Source: Rhipicephalus microplus
Taxonomy: Eukaryota; Arthropoda; Arachnida; Ixodida; Ixodidae
Direction of reading: 5' to 3'
Assembly (NCBI RefSeq): GCF_043290135.1
Contig: NC_134704.1
Location: 9,357,501 to 9,421,500 of the forward strand
DNA: 64,000 bases
The notes under the pieces are model-generated. The model did no database searches and had not been told where the DNA came from. It saw only the letters and a program-made list of their open reading frames with translations. Shown here in pieces: positions 1 to 11,234 of the stretch. Both the position numbers and the translations under genes were made by a program. Numbering within the stretch: the first letter of the stretch is position 1; every line of letters begins with the position of its first letter.

Positions 1-1104
1 GTCGTCATTGTTGGCTCGGCGGTTGTCAAAATGGAACCGAGACAAGGAAGGTCGTTGAGAATCAGCGTCCCGGCGTGGTGGGTAGTCGTCGTTGGGGCGT
101 CGATCGTCAGACCATTGCCGAAGAGGTCGAAACGTGTCGGCGCGGTGCCAGCAATGACGAGAAATGTGGCCGACACCTCCGCAGGTAAAACAAAGCGGAC
201 GTCTATCCACGGTGCGCCATACGTCTGTTTTACGAAGCTGTGGACGTCTCAACGGCTCATAATGTTGTAAATGCCGTGTCTCGTTGGGAGACGGCTCTTC
301 GTACGGCAGCATTTCATACGGTGGCACGACGGAAGAGCGCCGCGGTGTCTGTTCTTGCGGTGGCGACCAAGGAACGGCTGTCGATGGCTGGCGGTACGAC
401 GGCGGAACGGGCGGCGGGCGGCGAAGCGCGGCTGCGTAGCTCATAGGTCGCTGATCGTGAGTAGAATCAGCTGCCGAAAACGCTTGGCGTATTTCTTCGC
501 GGACGACTTCAGCGACAGACGCCGTGGGTGGTTCCGTGACCAGAGTCCGCAGCTTCAGCAGCTCTTCGCGAACAATCTCTCGTATTAAGTCGCGCAACGA
601 GCTTTGATTGTCAGATGTCGTAGCGGCGACTTGCATGTGGGCGTTGCTGGACAAGCGATCGTATTGTCGGCATCGCAGGTGAAGCGCCCGTTCGATAGCT
701 GTTGCTTCTTTGATGAAGTCTGTCACGGTGCTTGGCGGGTTCCGCAAAAGTCCGGCAAACAATTGCTCTTTAACGCCGCGCATGAGGTAGCGCAGCTTTT
801 TGTCGTCGGTCATGTGCGGGTCAGCTTTACGGAAGAGACGGACCATGTCCTCTGTGAACATTGCGACCGTTTCATTGGGTTTCTGAACCCGTAGCTCGAG
901 TAAATGCTGCGCACGTTCGCGCCGGTCGACATCGGCAAATGTGTCAATCATCGCTCTTTTAAAGTCACTCCATGTTGACAAACTGCCTTCTCTGTTCTCG
1001 TACCAAGTACGAGCACTGTCGTCGAGATAGAAATAGGCGCGGGAAAGCCTTTGTTCAAGAGACCACTGGTTGGTGTTGGTGACACGTTCATAGTGATCAA
1101 GCCA
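1..1104 (-). pseudogene. LTR-retrotransposon gag, main part, open to the left window edge
   Basis: Read on the minus strand from 1104 down to 1 there is an open frame of 368 codons with no stop, continuing past the window edge. The N-terminal two thirds look like the Retrotrans_gag capsid family: a WLDHYER start, a YFYLDDSARTWYEN block, then a W..F....... helix-rich stretch ending near an AIERAL helix. A proline/arginine-rich linker follows, then one zinc knuckle of CX2CX4HX4C form (CFTCGGVGHISRHC, bases 151-192), which in this family binds RNA. Gag would form the particle that packages the element's RNA. The frame is cut at 1104 by the DNA transposon at 1105-2765; the first part of gag lies at 2766-2893. 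Protease and RT, if present, lie left of the window. Ty3/gypsy assignment is inferred; a domesticated gag is less likely because of the split. Confidence 0.8.
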
Positions 1105-1360
1105 CCCTATCGGAAAAAAACGAATGGTGGGCATGGTGTAAACCACCACCCACCATTATAGTGGATTAATGTAGTGGGTGAATGGTGGGAAACGCCCACC
1201 ATGGCGCATGGTGGGATATGGTGGGTGCTGCAGTGCCAGCAACGCTTGAGCGCGAAATGACGTCAGAATCACCGTGGCGGGCTGCCACAAAAAATAAAAA
1301 AAGTATTCTATAAAAACGGTATAAAAAAAAACCTGTCCCGTAAAAAAAAAAAACAACGTG

Positions 1361-1440
1361 CCTTGGAGGATCGAACGTGCAACCTGCCGATTTCTATCTG
1401 GAGACACTAACCACTACGCCATACCGACATGCGGTTTTGT
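1361..1440 (-). mobile_element. tRNA-derived SINE head nested in the DNA transposon
   Basis: On the minus strand a tRNA-like segment carries an A-box-like TGGCGTAGTGGTTAGTG and a B-box-like GGTTGCACGTTCGATCC at normal spacing, so it could serve as a polymerase III internal promoter. The acceptor stem does not pair, so it is not a functional tRNA gene. A/T homopolymer runs at 1290-1355 follow its 3' side. Confidence 0.5.
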
Positions 1441-2289
1441 GTGTTAAATAGTTAGTTGTCATACAAATTTACGGTTCAACTTCAGTCATGTTTGTCGCGC
1501 ACACAACATAGACGAGATCTGCACCTGCTACTAAAAGTTGCAGATTTGTTTAACACAAGCAACTGCTGCCTGTAACGATTGCCATTGTTTTAATGGCACC
1601 AGTGCTATTTTTTTTACAATTCACAGCTGCAAGAAAAAACTCAAGTGGACTGGGGAGCAGCAGCAGTTTACCGGCAGGTTCTGCCAAGTTTAATATCCGC
1701 TTCACGCTCTTTCTAAAGGGCGACATCTGCTCACGCTTTGTGACGCTTCTAGGCTCATTCCATAGATACGCCCGCCTAATTTATTTGATTGAGTATTGGG
1801 ATGCTTTTCGCGCAATGTAGAGGGCGGTCGTGCCAGCGCAATGCTGTAGCTCTTTCACTAAAGCAACAACTACATAACGGCTCGGCCAAAACGAATGCAG
1901 TGTGCCGGAAACATTACGCTATCATATTGGTTCCCCAAGCATACGAATTGCCACGTCTGAGTTCTCGCAAAAAAGCTAGAGAAGTGCCGGCGAGTGCGAC
2001 CGGCGGCTGTCGGTGAGAAGAGACGTACGTTCTCTGGGAGTGCTTGAATCGCGTCGCATCGATGTTTTTTGTTACTCTAGCGGACACCATACACAATGAA
2101 AAATGCTTCACTTAGGTTAATTGATGCCATGGCTGTGCGGTATTGTCGTTCTTAATCGTCGAAATCGTGTATTCTGAAACCCGGAAGCACGGATAACACA
2201 ATCGTACGGGCTCGGTCGGTAGGCCTAACCTTTGGTGGAAATCATGGTGGTAGAACATGTAGTCTACAAATCCCAGCTTGTACACTATA

Positions 2290-2565
2290 TAAATTGCCCG
2301 CCATTATAAGCCCACCCATCATCTGCTTACTGCTTCCCAGCATTATCGCAATGGTGGGCAGAGCTTCTCAGCTTGGTACACCATGTGGCCCACCATAACA
2401 AGCAGCACCCATCATCTGTTTAGTGCTTCCCAGCATTATCGCAATGGTGGGAAGAGTTTCTCAGCTTGGTACACCATGTGGCCCACCATAATAAGCACCA
2501 CCCACCATATGCTTAGGGCTTCCCAGCATTATCGCAATGGTGGGCAGAGTGTCCCATTATTGCCC
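2290..2565. repeat. tandem repeat, period about 92-94 bp, about 3 copies
   Basis: The segment GCTTCCCAGCATTATCGCAA recurs at 2332, 2424 and 2518, each followed by TGGTGGG and preceded by a CCACCAT-rich spacer. The array is internal to the TIR element and made of the same CCACCAT/ATGGTGG vocabulary as its subterminal regions. Confidence 0.8.
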
Positions 2566-2765
2566 ACTATCTAGCCTCTGCTTTCCACCATCATTTCCAC
2601 TTTACCCGTCATCTGTACACCATACCACCCAGTATGTCCCGGCATATCCACCATATTTTCCACTACGTCCCACCATATCCATCATAATTTCCACCATGCC
2701 CACTATTATTTCCACTACGCCCACCATGTTTTCCAGTATCCACCATGGCAATTTTTCCGATAGGG

Positions 2766-2893
2766 CATTCTTCTACGTCTTCATGTGCTCCACCACCAAA
2801 GCGATCAGGCACCAGCGGTGAAAAAAGGGTTACCTGAGATGGGGTCGGCAAACTACTGTCTCGTAGTAACTGTTGTGGGCTGGCGGTGGCCAT
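2766..2893 (-). pseudogene. gag N-terminal segment, separated from the rest by a transposon
   Basis: An in-frame ATG at 2893 (protein begins MATASPQQ) leads through 42 codons ending in an acidic EDVEE-type motif, where gag proteins of this type enter the capsid fold. The frame then runs into the terminal repeat of the inserted DNA transposon. The distance from the ATG to the target dinucleotide (126 nt) keeps the phase needed to enter the gag segment at 1104, so the two pieces were one frame before the insertion. The frame is also open upstream to 3097, so an earlier start cannot be excluded; 2893 is preferred because the sequence further upstream looks like an untranslated leader. Inference from frame and motif continuity only. 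Confidence 0.65.
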
Positions 2894-3260
2894 TGGTAGA
2901 TGTGAACGGTGCCTCGTAGAGTGTTCCTGTGAGAGGGTGAACTCTGGAAGGAGGCCTCGCAAGCGACGACTGAAGCGATGCACGGGAGTGTCGACAAGAG
3001 CTTTTGGGCTGGATGAACGGCTCCCCGTGGGAGTGTGGAGCATCAGGCGGGGTCGCGGGCCAGCACCTCCACCAGTGTCGCAGTACAACGCGAACAAAGT
3101 ACAAGTACGCCTTGAGGCAGCGAAAGCAGCGTGTTCTCAACAGCTGAGCCACAAGATCTTCTTTGTTGTTGAGTCAAGCCAGAGGCCCACTACTTGGTGT
3201 CTGCTAAATCCCCACATCATCGTTGTCGTTCACACGCAGACACGGGTCAATATGTTTTGT
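2894..3260 (-). mobile_element. probable 5' leader of the gag-bearing LTR retrotransposon
   Basis: This GC-rich stretch lies directly upstream of the gag start on the minus strand and reads into it without a break. It includes a GGTGGAGGTGCTGG-type segment near 3063-3080 that resembles leaders of tick gypsy elements as I remember them. I could not find a convincing LTR border or a primer-binding site complementary to a tRNA 3' end. The block ends at the CA-repeat microsatellite near 3262. Confidence 0.35.
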
Positions 3261-3261
3261 T

Positions 3262-3310
3262 AAACACACACGCACACACGCGCACACACACGCACACACA
3301 CGCGCAAGCG
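3262..3310. repeat. (CA)n/(CG)n microsatellite
   Basis: A run of alternating CA with interspersed CG dinucleotides, at the right border of the LTR-retrotransposon leader. Confidence 0.9.
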
Positions 3311-3990
3311 TGCGCGCAATGGCGACGTATCTAAAGTAATGGCAAAGGTTTTCGATCTATTTAACAGCACTTTTGAAACAACTTCATGAAAATATTTTAC
3401 AGTGATATAGTCACATGGTCCTGTAATATGAACTGTGCGTAGGCGTGACACTCGTATTCGTAAATGGTCAACATTCTGTCCTCCGTCTTGCGTTAGTTAT
3501 CTGGCAATTGTCCGACCTGTTCTTCTGGAGACCTCTTCCGGCCAACCGCAACAAGCATCGCCTTATGGTCGTTGAAATGAAAACTGCAGTACTTCAATGG
3601 TGTAGTGAGAGTGAAAAGCTAAATCTCTGCAAGTGTTGTGGTTTGTTGGAATGGCATTTCCTTGAAGGGACACAAAAAGTCTCACAATGCCTCACAGATG
3701 GCAGCACATTCTTTAGAGTTTTCTGTTTGCTTGATACACGCCTCTGGAAAGGCATGATATGTTTTCCGCTAGATGACATAGTAGTCTATTTTTATAGCTG
3801 TTTTAAAGTTTCTGTGTGTTTTAAGCGGCGATGGCTGCACTATCCCGGCCTCTTTCGACGTAGTTTGATGGCCTTCCAAACGCGCCTACAAATCGCCGAA
3901 TGGGCACGTTTTCGTCGTGACAACTGTCGAACAAAATGCGATAAACAGACTCCTTCGACTACATGGCATTTATGTATTGTTTTTTCCCGA
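3311..3990. other. no recognised feature
   Basis: Ordinary AT-rich sequence. The longest plus-strand frame (3445-4005) shows no domain or coding signature that I recognise and runs into the next SINE. Confidence 0.5.
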
Positions 3991-3994
3991 AGCA

Positions 3995-4205
3995 GCTGCA
4001 AGTAATACTGTGGCTTGGTGGTAGGACACCTGCTGGTCACGCGAACGGCCCGGGTCCTACCCACAGTGGGACTGGAAATTTTATTCTTTATTTCACTTGT
4101 TTCTTTCTCGATTTTTCGCTCACCACGAACGGGGCCGATGCCAACGGCGGAATTTCTGCGACGCGAGCTCACTATCGCTATCGTGTTAATACCATACAAC
4201 ACTAC
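3995..4205 (+). mobile_element. tRNA-derived SINE, copy 1 of the GCCGA-body family
   Basis: A degenerate tRNA-like head with a GGTGGTAGGACACCTG A-box-like segment is followed by a T-rich stretch and then a body with CACGAACGGGGCCGATG and ATTTCTGCGACGCGAGCTC. The same body appears near 6255-6345 and, in reverse, near 17900-18000, so it defines one dispersed family. Decayed and not expected to be active. Confidence 0.5.
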
Positions 4206-4299
4206 ATCTAAAAGGGTATTGGATGAGCACACTTCATGAACTCTTGCTCCTAGCACGATTGAAACCACAGTTATTCATAAAAGTTTCCTAGATGCAGAG

Positions 4300-4515
4300 T
4301 CATTTTGCTCTGTGGTAGAATACTGGACTGCCACGCGGAGGACTCGAATTCAAATCCCATTGCGTAGAATATATTTTTAATTCATTTGAATTTTTTTCTT
4401 ATTTCGTGTGATAGTGGTTGCAGACACCAGCGGAAACGGTGGTGGACAACTATACGGTGCCGAAATCAGGCCTTGTTGTGATCCTATAACAGCTTTCATT
4501 GTGAGTGAATTGCGC
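4300..4515 (+). mobile_element. tRNA-Gly-like SINE
   Basis: GTGGTAGAATACTGG (A box) followed by GACTGCCACGCGGAGG closely resembles the D-arm and anticodon arm of tRNA-Gly with anticodon GCC; a degenerate B box (CGAATTCAAATCCC) follows. The acceptor stem is not closed. The head is followed by an A/T-rich stretch and a body (TAGTGGTTGCAGACACCAGCGG, then CCGAAATCAGGCCTTGTTGTG) that I recognise as common in tick DNA. It is a SINE head, not a tRNA gene. Confidence 0.6.
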
Positions 4516-4744
4516 TGTTCGAGGAGTCTAACGCAACAGATACCATGCTCACTGGCTTTTTTCCCGCAGTCATGGCCTACTGTGCACCGAATGCCTTGGT
4601 TATCAAATTCGGCTGAAGTTGTGCTATCGTTGGTTACCTGCTGAGGTGGTTTTATGAACGCGCGGTCGGTGATACAAGACTGGTTGAAACTGTAAGACGC
4701 CAGCAGGCCACAAAAGTGATTATGAGAACGCAAATTTCATTCAC

Positions 4745-4885
4745 TTCTACGCACACATGTGCTAAGGAAGGAAGACAGAAATACAAATGGAAGAAGGCAA
4801 TGAGATTAACCAAACAACAGTCTGATTGGCTACCCTACGCTGGGGGAAAGGGGAAGGGGAGTAGAGAGAACATGCATGTCACAAG
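4745..4885. repeat. dispersed repeat with a GGTTAACCA / GGCTACCCTA core
   Basis: The segment around ATGAGATTAACCAAACAACAG and TTGGCTACCCTACGCTGGGGG is one copy of a dispersed tick repeat. Weaker relatives containing the GGTTAACC core lie near 5640-5800, 15465-15515 and 51490-51570. I take it to be part of an old retroelement, but the parent element is not identifiable here. Confidence 0.4.
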
Positions 4886-6110
4886 GATACTGCATAAATT
4901 ACCAGCTAATCAGCGTTTACTTTTTTTGAGCAACTCTTTTCATATTCCCTTTTCACGTGGTTGAGATGCGTAAATTGTTTACAATTCCATTATTCAGTTA
5001 GTCGGTTTCTACTGCAGCGAAAAATATTTATTAAAAAAAGGGGGTGTACAATGTTTTATTTACAACTATATGCACGATACCAGAGGACGTAGGCCTCTTG
5101 GGAGGAGATAAGCTTTGAAGTGGGTCAACAAGATCTTATTTACCGTAATCGATGCGCTTAGTCGTGCCGTGCACTAAAAATTCTGCCCATTTACGCTACA
5201 CCACACGCAGAATATTCGGATCGCTAACAGCACTTTATTCACTACACTGAAAACAGAGAGACAAAATTTATAAACGATATCCTACAGCTTCTTTCTCAAT
5301 CAACGCAAGGCTACAGATGTGACTCTGTGACAAGCTTGTATATTTGCTCCCGTTGTGAGGCCGTTCTTTACACGTATTAATTACCAACGTGGTGAACAGT
5401 ATATACTAGTAACGTATACAGATTCTTACGTACTCGTCTGACATTTTTACGTACTGATTGATTACGATCAAAACAGACACAAGCAAGAAGTTGTAGCAGT
5501 GACAGCACTTTACGATGCGAACACAGCCCTGTAACACGGTACCGAATCGGTAGCTTGGCAAGACCTGTGACACAAGGCAGCAGTTTTGCATAAAGTGAAT
5601 CACCAGTACGCCGATTTCCTTCAGTTTACCATAGAACACTATATGAAGAAAGACATAGGATGGAAGAGGGAGGGGATAGAGGGTGAAGAAAGGAAAGGGA
5701 GAGGTTAACTAGACTTCCTACCATGCACGTGGGTAGCGATACAGAATGGTGAAAGGGAGAGAGGGCGAAATACTTGGAAGATGCCCAAGCTTCGTCTTCA
5801 AGAGTGGAAAGGTATAGTCGTTTGGCCGTTTTATTGCATCCTAGACTGACTACTGCAAGTACAGTTGTTATAAGTACGATAATTACTCCTTTTGAGAATC
5901 GGCGAAGGTCCCACAACTCGACCGTAAGTCAATGCTCAAACGTACGCAGCTGTTCACTATTTTGATGCTGGGCCTTTGAATCACCCACTCAGTACTCAGT
6001 TCCCTTCGTTTGACGCAAGGTTTGATTCTACGCTTCTCCCACGCAATATCACACTTGTTAAGGAGGCTCCTTCCGCTTCAATGCATAGACAGTTTCTTTT
6101 TAAGAAGTGT
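4886..6110. other. AT-rich interval without a recognised gene
   Basis: Only a purine-rich tract at 5640-5790, possibly a decayed copy of the GGTTAAC-core repeat, stands out. Minus-strand frames here (5406-5639 and 5626-5916) have no recognisable domain. Confidence 0.4.
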
Positions 6111-6114
6111 TAAG

Positions 6115-6350
6115 GAATATTCTGGCTCTACGACAGAATAACTGCTTGCCACACAAGCAGCCCGCTTCAATTCTGATTCAAACTAAAAAAAAAAGATGTA
6201 TTTATTCTATTTTTAATATATTTTATTCTTTCTCAATTTTTTGATTATGCACAAGATGGTGATTTTCCACTCATAACAAACGACGCTGTCACTGAGGCCG
6301 ACTCTAAAATTTCTGCGAAATGAGCTCTAACGCTGTCGTATTAAAACAGT
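6115..6350 (+). mobile_element. tRNA-derived SINE, copy 2 of the GCCGA-body family
   Basis: A head with an anticodon-arm-like CTGCTTGCCACACAAGCAG and a TTCTGATTCAAACT B-box remnant is followed by poly(A) and T-rich sequence, then the body shared with the 3995 copy (CGACGCTGTCACTGAGGCCGA, then ATTTCTGCGAAATGAGCTC). The order of head, A/T tract and body matches the other copies. Confidence 0.5.
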
Positions 6351-9300
6351 CATCCTCAACACGCACAGTTAAGTGTAGCTACAGACGAGAAGTTAGGTCA
6401 GTTGGCTTCAAGATTCGCAGAAGTAATTGCACGGCTTTTGACTGTCCAGTTGTGGGGCCAGGTGATCTTTCGTTGTCATTCATTTGCATGTCGTGCACTC
6501 CTCTCACCCTTCATTGGTGGACGTTGTGAAACATTCACCGAGATCGAGAGTGGACTAGCCCGACTGAAATTGATAACCGAGTTAATGTACAGGCTTCAGT
6601 TGTACAGGTAAAACGTAGCTTTCGCACACAGCCCTCTGCGCGGGGAGTTGCGCCCGATACCGACTACAGAGAGTCATAGCATCCATGCACCTTTTGCAAA
6701 GGCACTTCTTTATCACTTAAAACAAATATGAACATCACGAAGCATTTTTTCCGAGGAGATGGCACTATTTTTAGCGATTATCACTTGAGGTGAAAGGACT
6801 CGACGGTTCTAGTGCATGAGTTAAAATATATAATTAAGGAGGTCATTATAATTTACGCGTCCAAGAATAAAAGCATCTTTCAGACACAAAAGCTATTCAC
6901 CAAGTTTTACTGAATTTCTACTGTTACATCAAAGCTGTATTTCACTTGAACATTGAAGTACTATCATCGCTATGCCTGCCACAGGCATGTTCTATTCTGA
7001 AGGCCCACGACACAGTTCATTATTGCCACCAACAAAATATTATAGCAAAAAGAAATTTTCCAGAGAGCCTAAAAAATAAGAAGAAGAACGCAGGAAGTGG
7101 TGGCGTTGCACTCATGCCTATGCTGGATGGCCGAGTACATCGGGCCAATGTATGGTCATGGAAAACCGATTGTTGCTCAAACCGATTGTTGCTCAAGTGT
7201 TGCTCAAGCACCGATCGGCTCAAGCCGATTGTTGCTGTGATACGCAAGCATGGTAACACAAGAAAAAAAGGTAGGACAGCTTTTCGCAGATCGAAGTGAA
7301 AGCAGAGCCTCGCTAGTTGGCAGCGGAAAGAAAGTGAACATAGATTGTTGGAATTCATTCTGCGAGGTCATTACATGCCTCAACAAAAAAGTTTGCATGA
7401 CTAGCAGCCTCCCTTGTCAACAGTTATTTTTTCAGGTGTCATAAGCACAAAAAGTTTACTCTGTTGACAACTTTGTAGAGAGTGCCAGTACAACATTATT
7501 TGCCTCTAGTTCTTCAGCGGAGTGCTGTCAATTGGTATAACAATGAGCAATGTAAAATGTTTTGAACAGTCTGTGCTGCTTTTTTAGACGATTCCAGAAT
7601 AATATTGCAGTGCTTTCATCTTGTGGTTTTAGAGTAGTTTGAAATAAACTCGATAGCAATGTTCCAACAAGAGACAATAAAATCTTAGAATATCAAGAAA
7701 TATAGATATATCTGTATGTAAGGTAACGCATACAGGTTGGTACTTTCATCGTTAAGCAGATTTGTAGAATGTATGCAAATTTGAGAGAACATATTTCCTA
7801 ATTATTTTATATGCTGTTTATTTTATATTGTTTTCGTAGCTGTGCTTCTTACAAAGCACAAGCATTAGTAGCCAAATTCCTACTGCCATGGGTAGCAAAC
7901 ATAAACCTTAACTTCATACCAAACATTCCTTGTGGTACGACCTGATAGTTAAAAATAGCTATAAAATCATTCGAAAGATGGCAAGCACATTATTCGGTGG
8001 CCGGAAACCTGGCGGAATTTTTCAAACGAAACTATACGAATAGGTGTGTGCCATCTGCAATAGTACGTAAACATCACTTGTGTAAATAACTATGCAGAGG
8101 ACGGAGACTCACGGTAATAAAAAATGGGGATTTACACTTTGCTTACTAAGCGGCTTTGGGCAAGTAACGGGGACAGGATATAAGATTTGAAGTAGGTCTT
8201 CGCACTGTTTCACTCATTTCTATTTTTCCATCCCAAATACATTGATGTTTGTTGACAGAGCAGAAAACCTATGATGGTCGGGATGGTTCTTTGTACTCTT
8301 TTATGTCAAAATCAGAAGCGATCCTACACATAGAGTAACAAAGACATAACATGAAGTGTAGCAATGTTAACGGAAGTTGTGTTTTTATCTCATTTTCACC
8401 TACAAAGAATATGTTCAAAATATGAATAATGCTATTTAGATAGAAGAAATACAGAAGCGCTATATGAGGACGGATGTTTCAGTGTACTTGATTGAGTCTC
8501 ATACCTAGAAAGCATGGATTAGATCGGTGTTCGAATGGCTACGTGGTTTATTTGTATGTATTGACAAGTAAATATTACACTAACGGCTTTATTCTTTATT
8601 CGTGTACTACAGTGAAAGAGATGCAGCCCTGTGAGTAGTACAGGACGACAAAGTTCCTCGAATGTCCTGTCTTATCTGCACCAATAGAAGTCCCGCTGAG
8701 ATTTATAACGTGATGTAAACTACCTTTTTTTCTGTACAGCTCACCTATTGCGAGATGGGCTGTACAGGAAAGTAAACAACGGTAAAGATTAGTACCTTCA
8801 CGGCGTAGACAGCAATATGTATAAAAATAAAAATTCATTGAACGAGACAAAGTTGCACTGGTGAAAATCCGGGTGACATGCGACCGGGTGCCTTCAAGAT
8901 GTACATTTCTTCTTCTCGAGCTAAAGGCCACAAAAAGCGGCAAGGCACGGCACCCCAGTAAGAGGGACAAAACGACTTGCTCAAAAGGAATTCCGCACAT
9001 CCTCTGGAGTGAGCCGAAACGTACGGAAGATCGTCTCACACCCAGTGACAGAAGGCTCTGACGGGAACTCGGACGAAGAGAAGAAAGCTGCTCGAGATTA
9101 CGCGGAGAAGAAGTGGGTGCAAATAAACATAAGCTATCGCCTCCTGCCGCTGACGGCCGTACAGTAGAGACCGAGACATTGAGCGATGCGCCTGTTCTCG
9201 AGTGTCGAGCTCCCGCCACCGCCTGGACTTGTCGCCTGCACCCGAATGTGCGCAAGCACATGGTTGGTATAGTGCCATTCAAAGGGGCCAAACAGAGACC

Positions 9301-10533
9301 GGAGAATTCACGACGGGCTAAGCGCGTCTTTAAAGTGTGTGTTTACGATGTCGCGGAGCTTTCTTGAAGTATTTTTTCTTCGAAAAAAAAAAAACGGTGG
9401 ACGCTTTGCAGCTGCACTGAGTGCTTCGCTTAGTCTGACTATAGACGATAGAGTGTTAAAACTGGCTGGCGCGTTCTAGCGCACAGACATCAGTGTCATA
9501 TCCAGCATCTCTTTGTTCACTGAAGCGAGGCAGTGGTTTCTTCTGACTGTCATAGTGTAAATTGTGTCTGTTAACGTTCTTTGTTACTTGAGGGACACTC
9601 GGCACCAACATCTATATGCAGCGGCACCTTCAATCGATGTATGGAGTTTTTTAATCTGCATCGTTGTAGCGTTTTAAAAATTTTCAAATTATTCCTTAAA
9701 AACAATTTCAACTCATCTTCTTCAACGCTCGTCGTTCAACCATTTCTAATTTGGACAAAAAGTAAATTAGGGGTTACTTATGCGCACATCAGGAATATTC
9801 CTGCATACACATTATTGAATTTGTGGTTTAGCATCTTCAAGGAAGGTCAACTGTTACTTTCTTATTAATTTAACTGTGCATGCACTCACCTATTTTGATT
9901 GCTTTTGCTACAAATGCTAAATTACATTTTCATGCGATGGGTTGTTGGAAGACGAAAAGTGCCTGAAACGCTTTTTAAGCCTTTTACGCTTTTTAACGAA
10001 AACATGTGATGCCTCGATATCAAAGTAACTTAACGCGTTTATTGCTGCATTTTCATTCAGAACTCTATTTTTGTACTCATGCACCGAAAATAGAAATTTT
10101 ATACTCCTGAAATGAAGGTATTTTAGGGCAGCACTGATGGTGTTCTGACCACCATGCCTTAATATTTTTTTATTGGCTTCGTTGACTCAATCGAGACTTT
10201 TTAATTGATTTCAAAAGGACAATTCCGTCGCGAATAGCAAAAATCGGACAAATTATTCTCTTAGAAGCGATTGTGCAATCAGTAGTAGTGATTCGTCCAT
10301 ATACGAAACTTAAGGGAACTACATGCTATTCAGTTATGGTCTCACTTTTACCGCGACAGCACTTTGAGATCTTGAAGATACGTTTGTCTTGGATACAATA
10401 TCACATAACAGGCACTTGCGTACTGTTTATCGCTGCTTCTCACCGGCTTCAATGCCAGCATATCAGGACAAAAAAAAGTAGACATTCACAAATACTGGCT
10501 CTGAACCCACATAAGGTGCGTTAATAATAATTT
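6351..10533. other. AT-rich interval without a recognised gene
   Basis: No convincing coding frame, RNA gene or high-copy repeat that I can name. Frames at 6946-7299 and 8596-9291 are long enough to notice but lack domain-like composition. The stretch 8880-9300 is more GC-rich than its surroundings. Confidence 0.4.
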
Positions 10534-10942
10534 TATTGGGGTTTGACGTACCAAAACCCCGATGCCATTACAAGGGAGTCTGTAGTGGAGAGCTCCGGAA
10601 ATTTCGACCACATGGAGATATTGAACGTACACATACATCCAAGTACAAGATTAGGGAAGCGGATGAAGGGGAGACAGAAATTTAGCAGGGCAAATGAGAT
10701 TGCGAAGTTTGCGGGTATAAAGTGACAGCCGCAAGCACAGGACCGAGTTGACTGGCGGAACATGGGAGAGGCCTTTGTCTTGCTGCAGTGGGAGTAGTCA
10801 GGCTGATGATGATACTAATATCAAAGTACATGGGTCTCAGGCATTTTCACAACCAGCGAAAATGAGACCATTGCGGCTGGGATTCGATCGCTCAACCTAC
10901 TGGTCAGCAATCAAGCACCACAACCACTAGACAACCTGGCGG
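10534..10942 (-). mobile_element. Ruka-type SINE, interrupted by a LINE 3' end
   Basis: Read on the minus strand, the tRNA-like head (TCTAGTGGTTGTGGTGC with a CGATCGAATCCCAG B box) lies at 10860-10942 and the 3' body (CCGGAGCTCTCCACTACAGAC, then the CAAACCCCAATAAAA end) at 10534-10647. The middle is replaced by a foreign insert at 10648-10819, flanked by ATCCAAGTACA and ATCAAAGTACA. Outside the insert the order matches intact copies such as 11235-11465. Confidence 0.75.
10648..10819 (+). mobile_element. 5'-truncated RTE-like LINE 3' end nested in a SINE
   Basis: The insert ends in GGGAGAGGCCTTTGTCTTGC, a GTCAGGCTGATGATGATAC-type end and a short TGATGATGATAC tail. That is the 3' terminus typical of RTE-like LINEs in ticks, where the protein ends shortly before a (GAT)n tail. 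An 11-bp imperfect duplication (10637-10647 and 10820-10830, one mismatch) brackets it. Only the last ~170 bp is present, as expected for 5' truncation during target-primed reverse transcription. Confidence 0.6.
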
Positions 10943-11234
10943 TTTCATCGAGCATGTTACCCACCGAGCTTATAGTGTGAAGAGCATGGTAAAGAGAGTA
11001 TGGGCTGTTATGTTGGAAATGTTTCTGGACTTGACACATGCTGCATGAAAAGAGGTATCCGGTCACGTATGACAAAATTAACAACTTTACTATATTGCTG
11101 CAGACAGGAATATGTAATGAACTTCATCGCATCTCAATAGTTCTTGAGAACATAGTAGAGTGTTTGCGTGTAATGCCTCGTTGCCATGCTCGTTAAAACA
11201 GCAGTGGTGGCACAGAAGACACGTCAACAACAAT

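Larger units (their letters stand above)
1105..2765. mobile_element. non-autonomous DNA transposon with 14-bp TIRs, inserted in gag
   Basis: The ends are perfect inverted repeats: CCCTATCGGAAAAA at 1105-1118 and its reverse complement at 2752-2765. The dinucleotide CA flanks both ends (1103-1104 and 2766-2767), consistent with a 2-bp target duplication, and removing the insert rejoins the gag frame. Just inside both ends are many ATGGTGG motifs pointing outward in mirror orientation, typical of subterminal transposase-binding repeats. The interior holds a tRNA-like SINE head (1364-1437) and a 92-94 bp tandem repeat (2318-2560). No transposase-like ORF is visible, so it would depend on a protein supplied elsewhere. 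A 2-bp non-TA duplication and subterminal repeats would fit a CACTA-like or other minor superfamily; the superfamily is not settled. Confidence 0.75.

Noticed and set aside
2663..3152. Two overlapping minus-strand frames
   Set aside because: One is the gag leader plus gag N-terminus running into the transposon end; the other is its shadow in another frame.
4306..4370. Possible tRNA-Gly(GCC) gene
   Set aside because: D-arm and anticodon arm look right but the acceptor and T stems do not pair; it is a SINE head.
8596..9291. 231-codon minus-strand frame
   Set aside because: Longest plain frame in its region, but composition is Ser/Arg/Leu-rich without domains, and the opposite strand is also open, as in GC-richer non-coding DNA.
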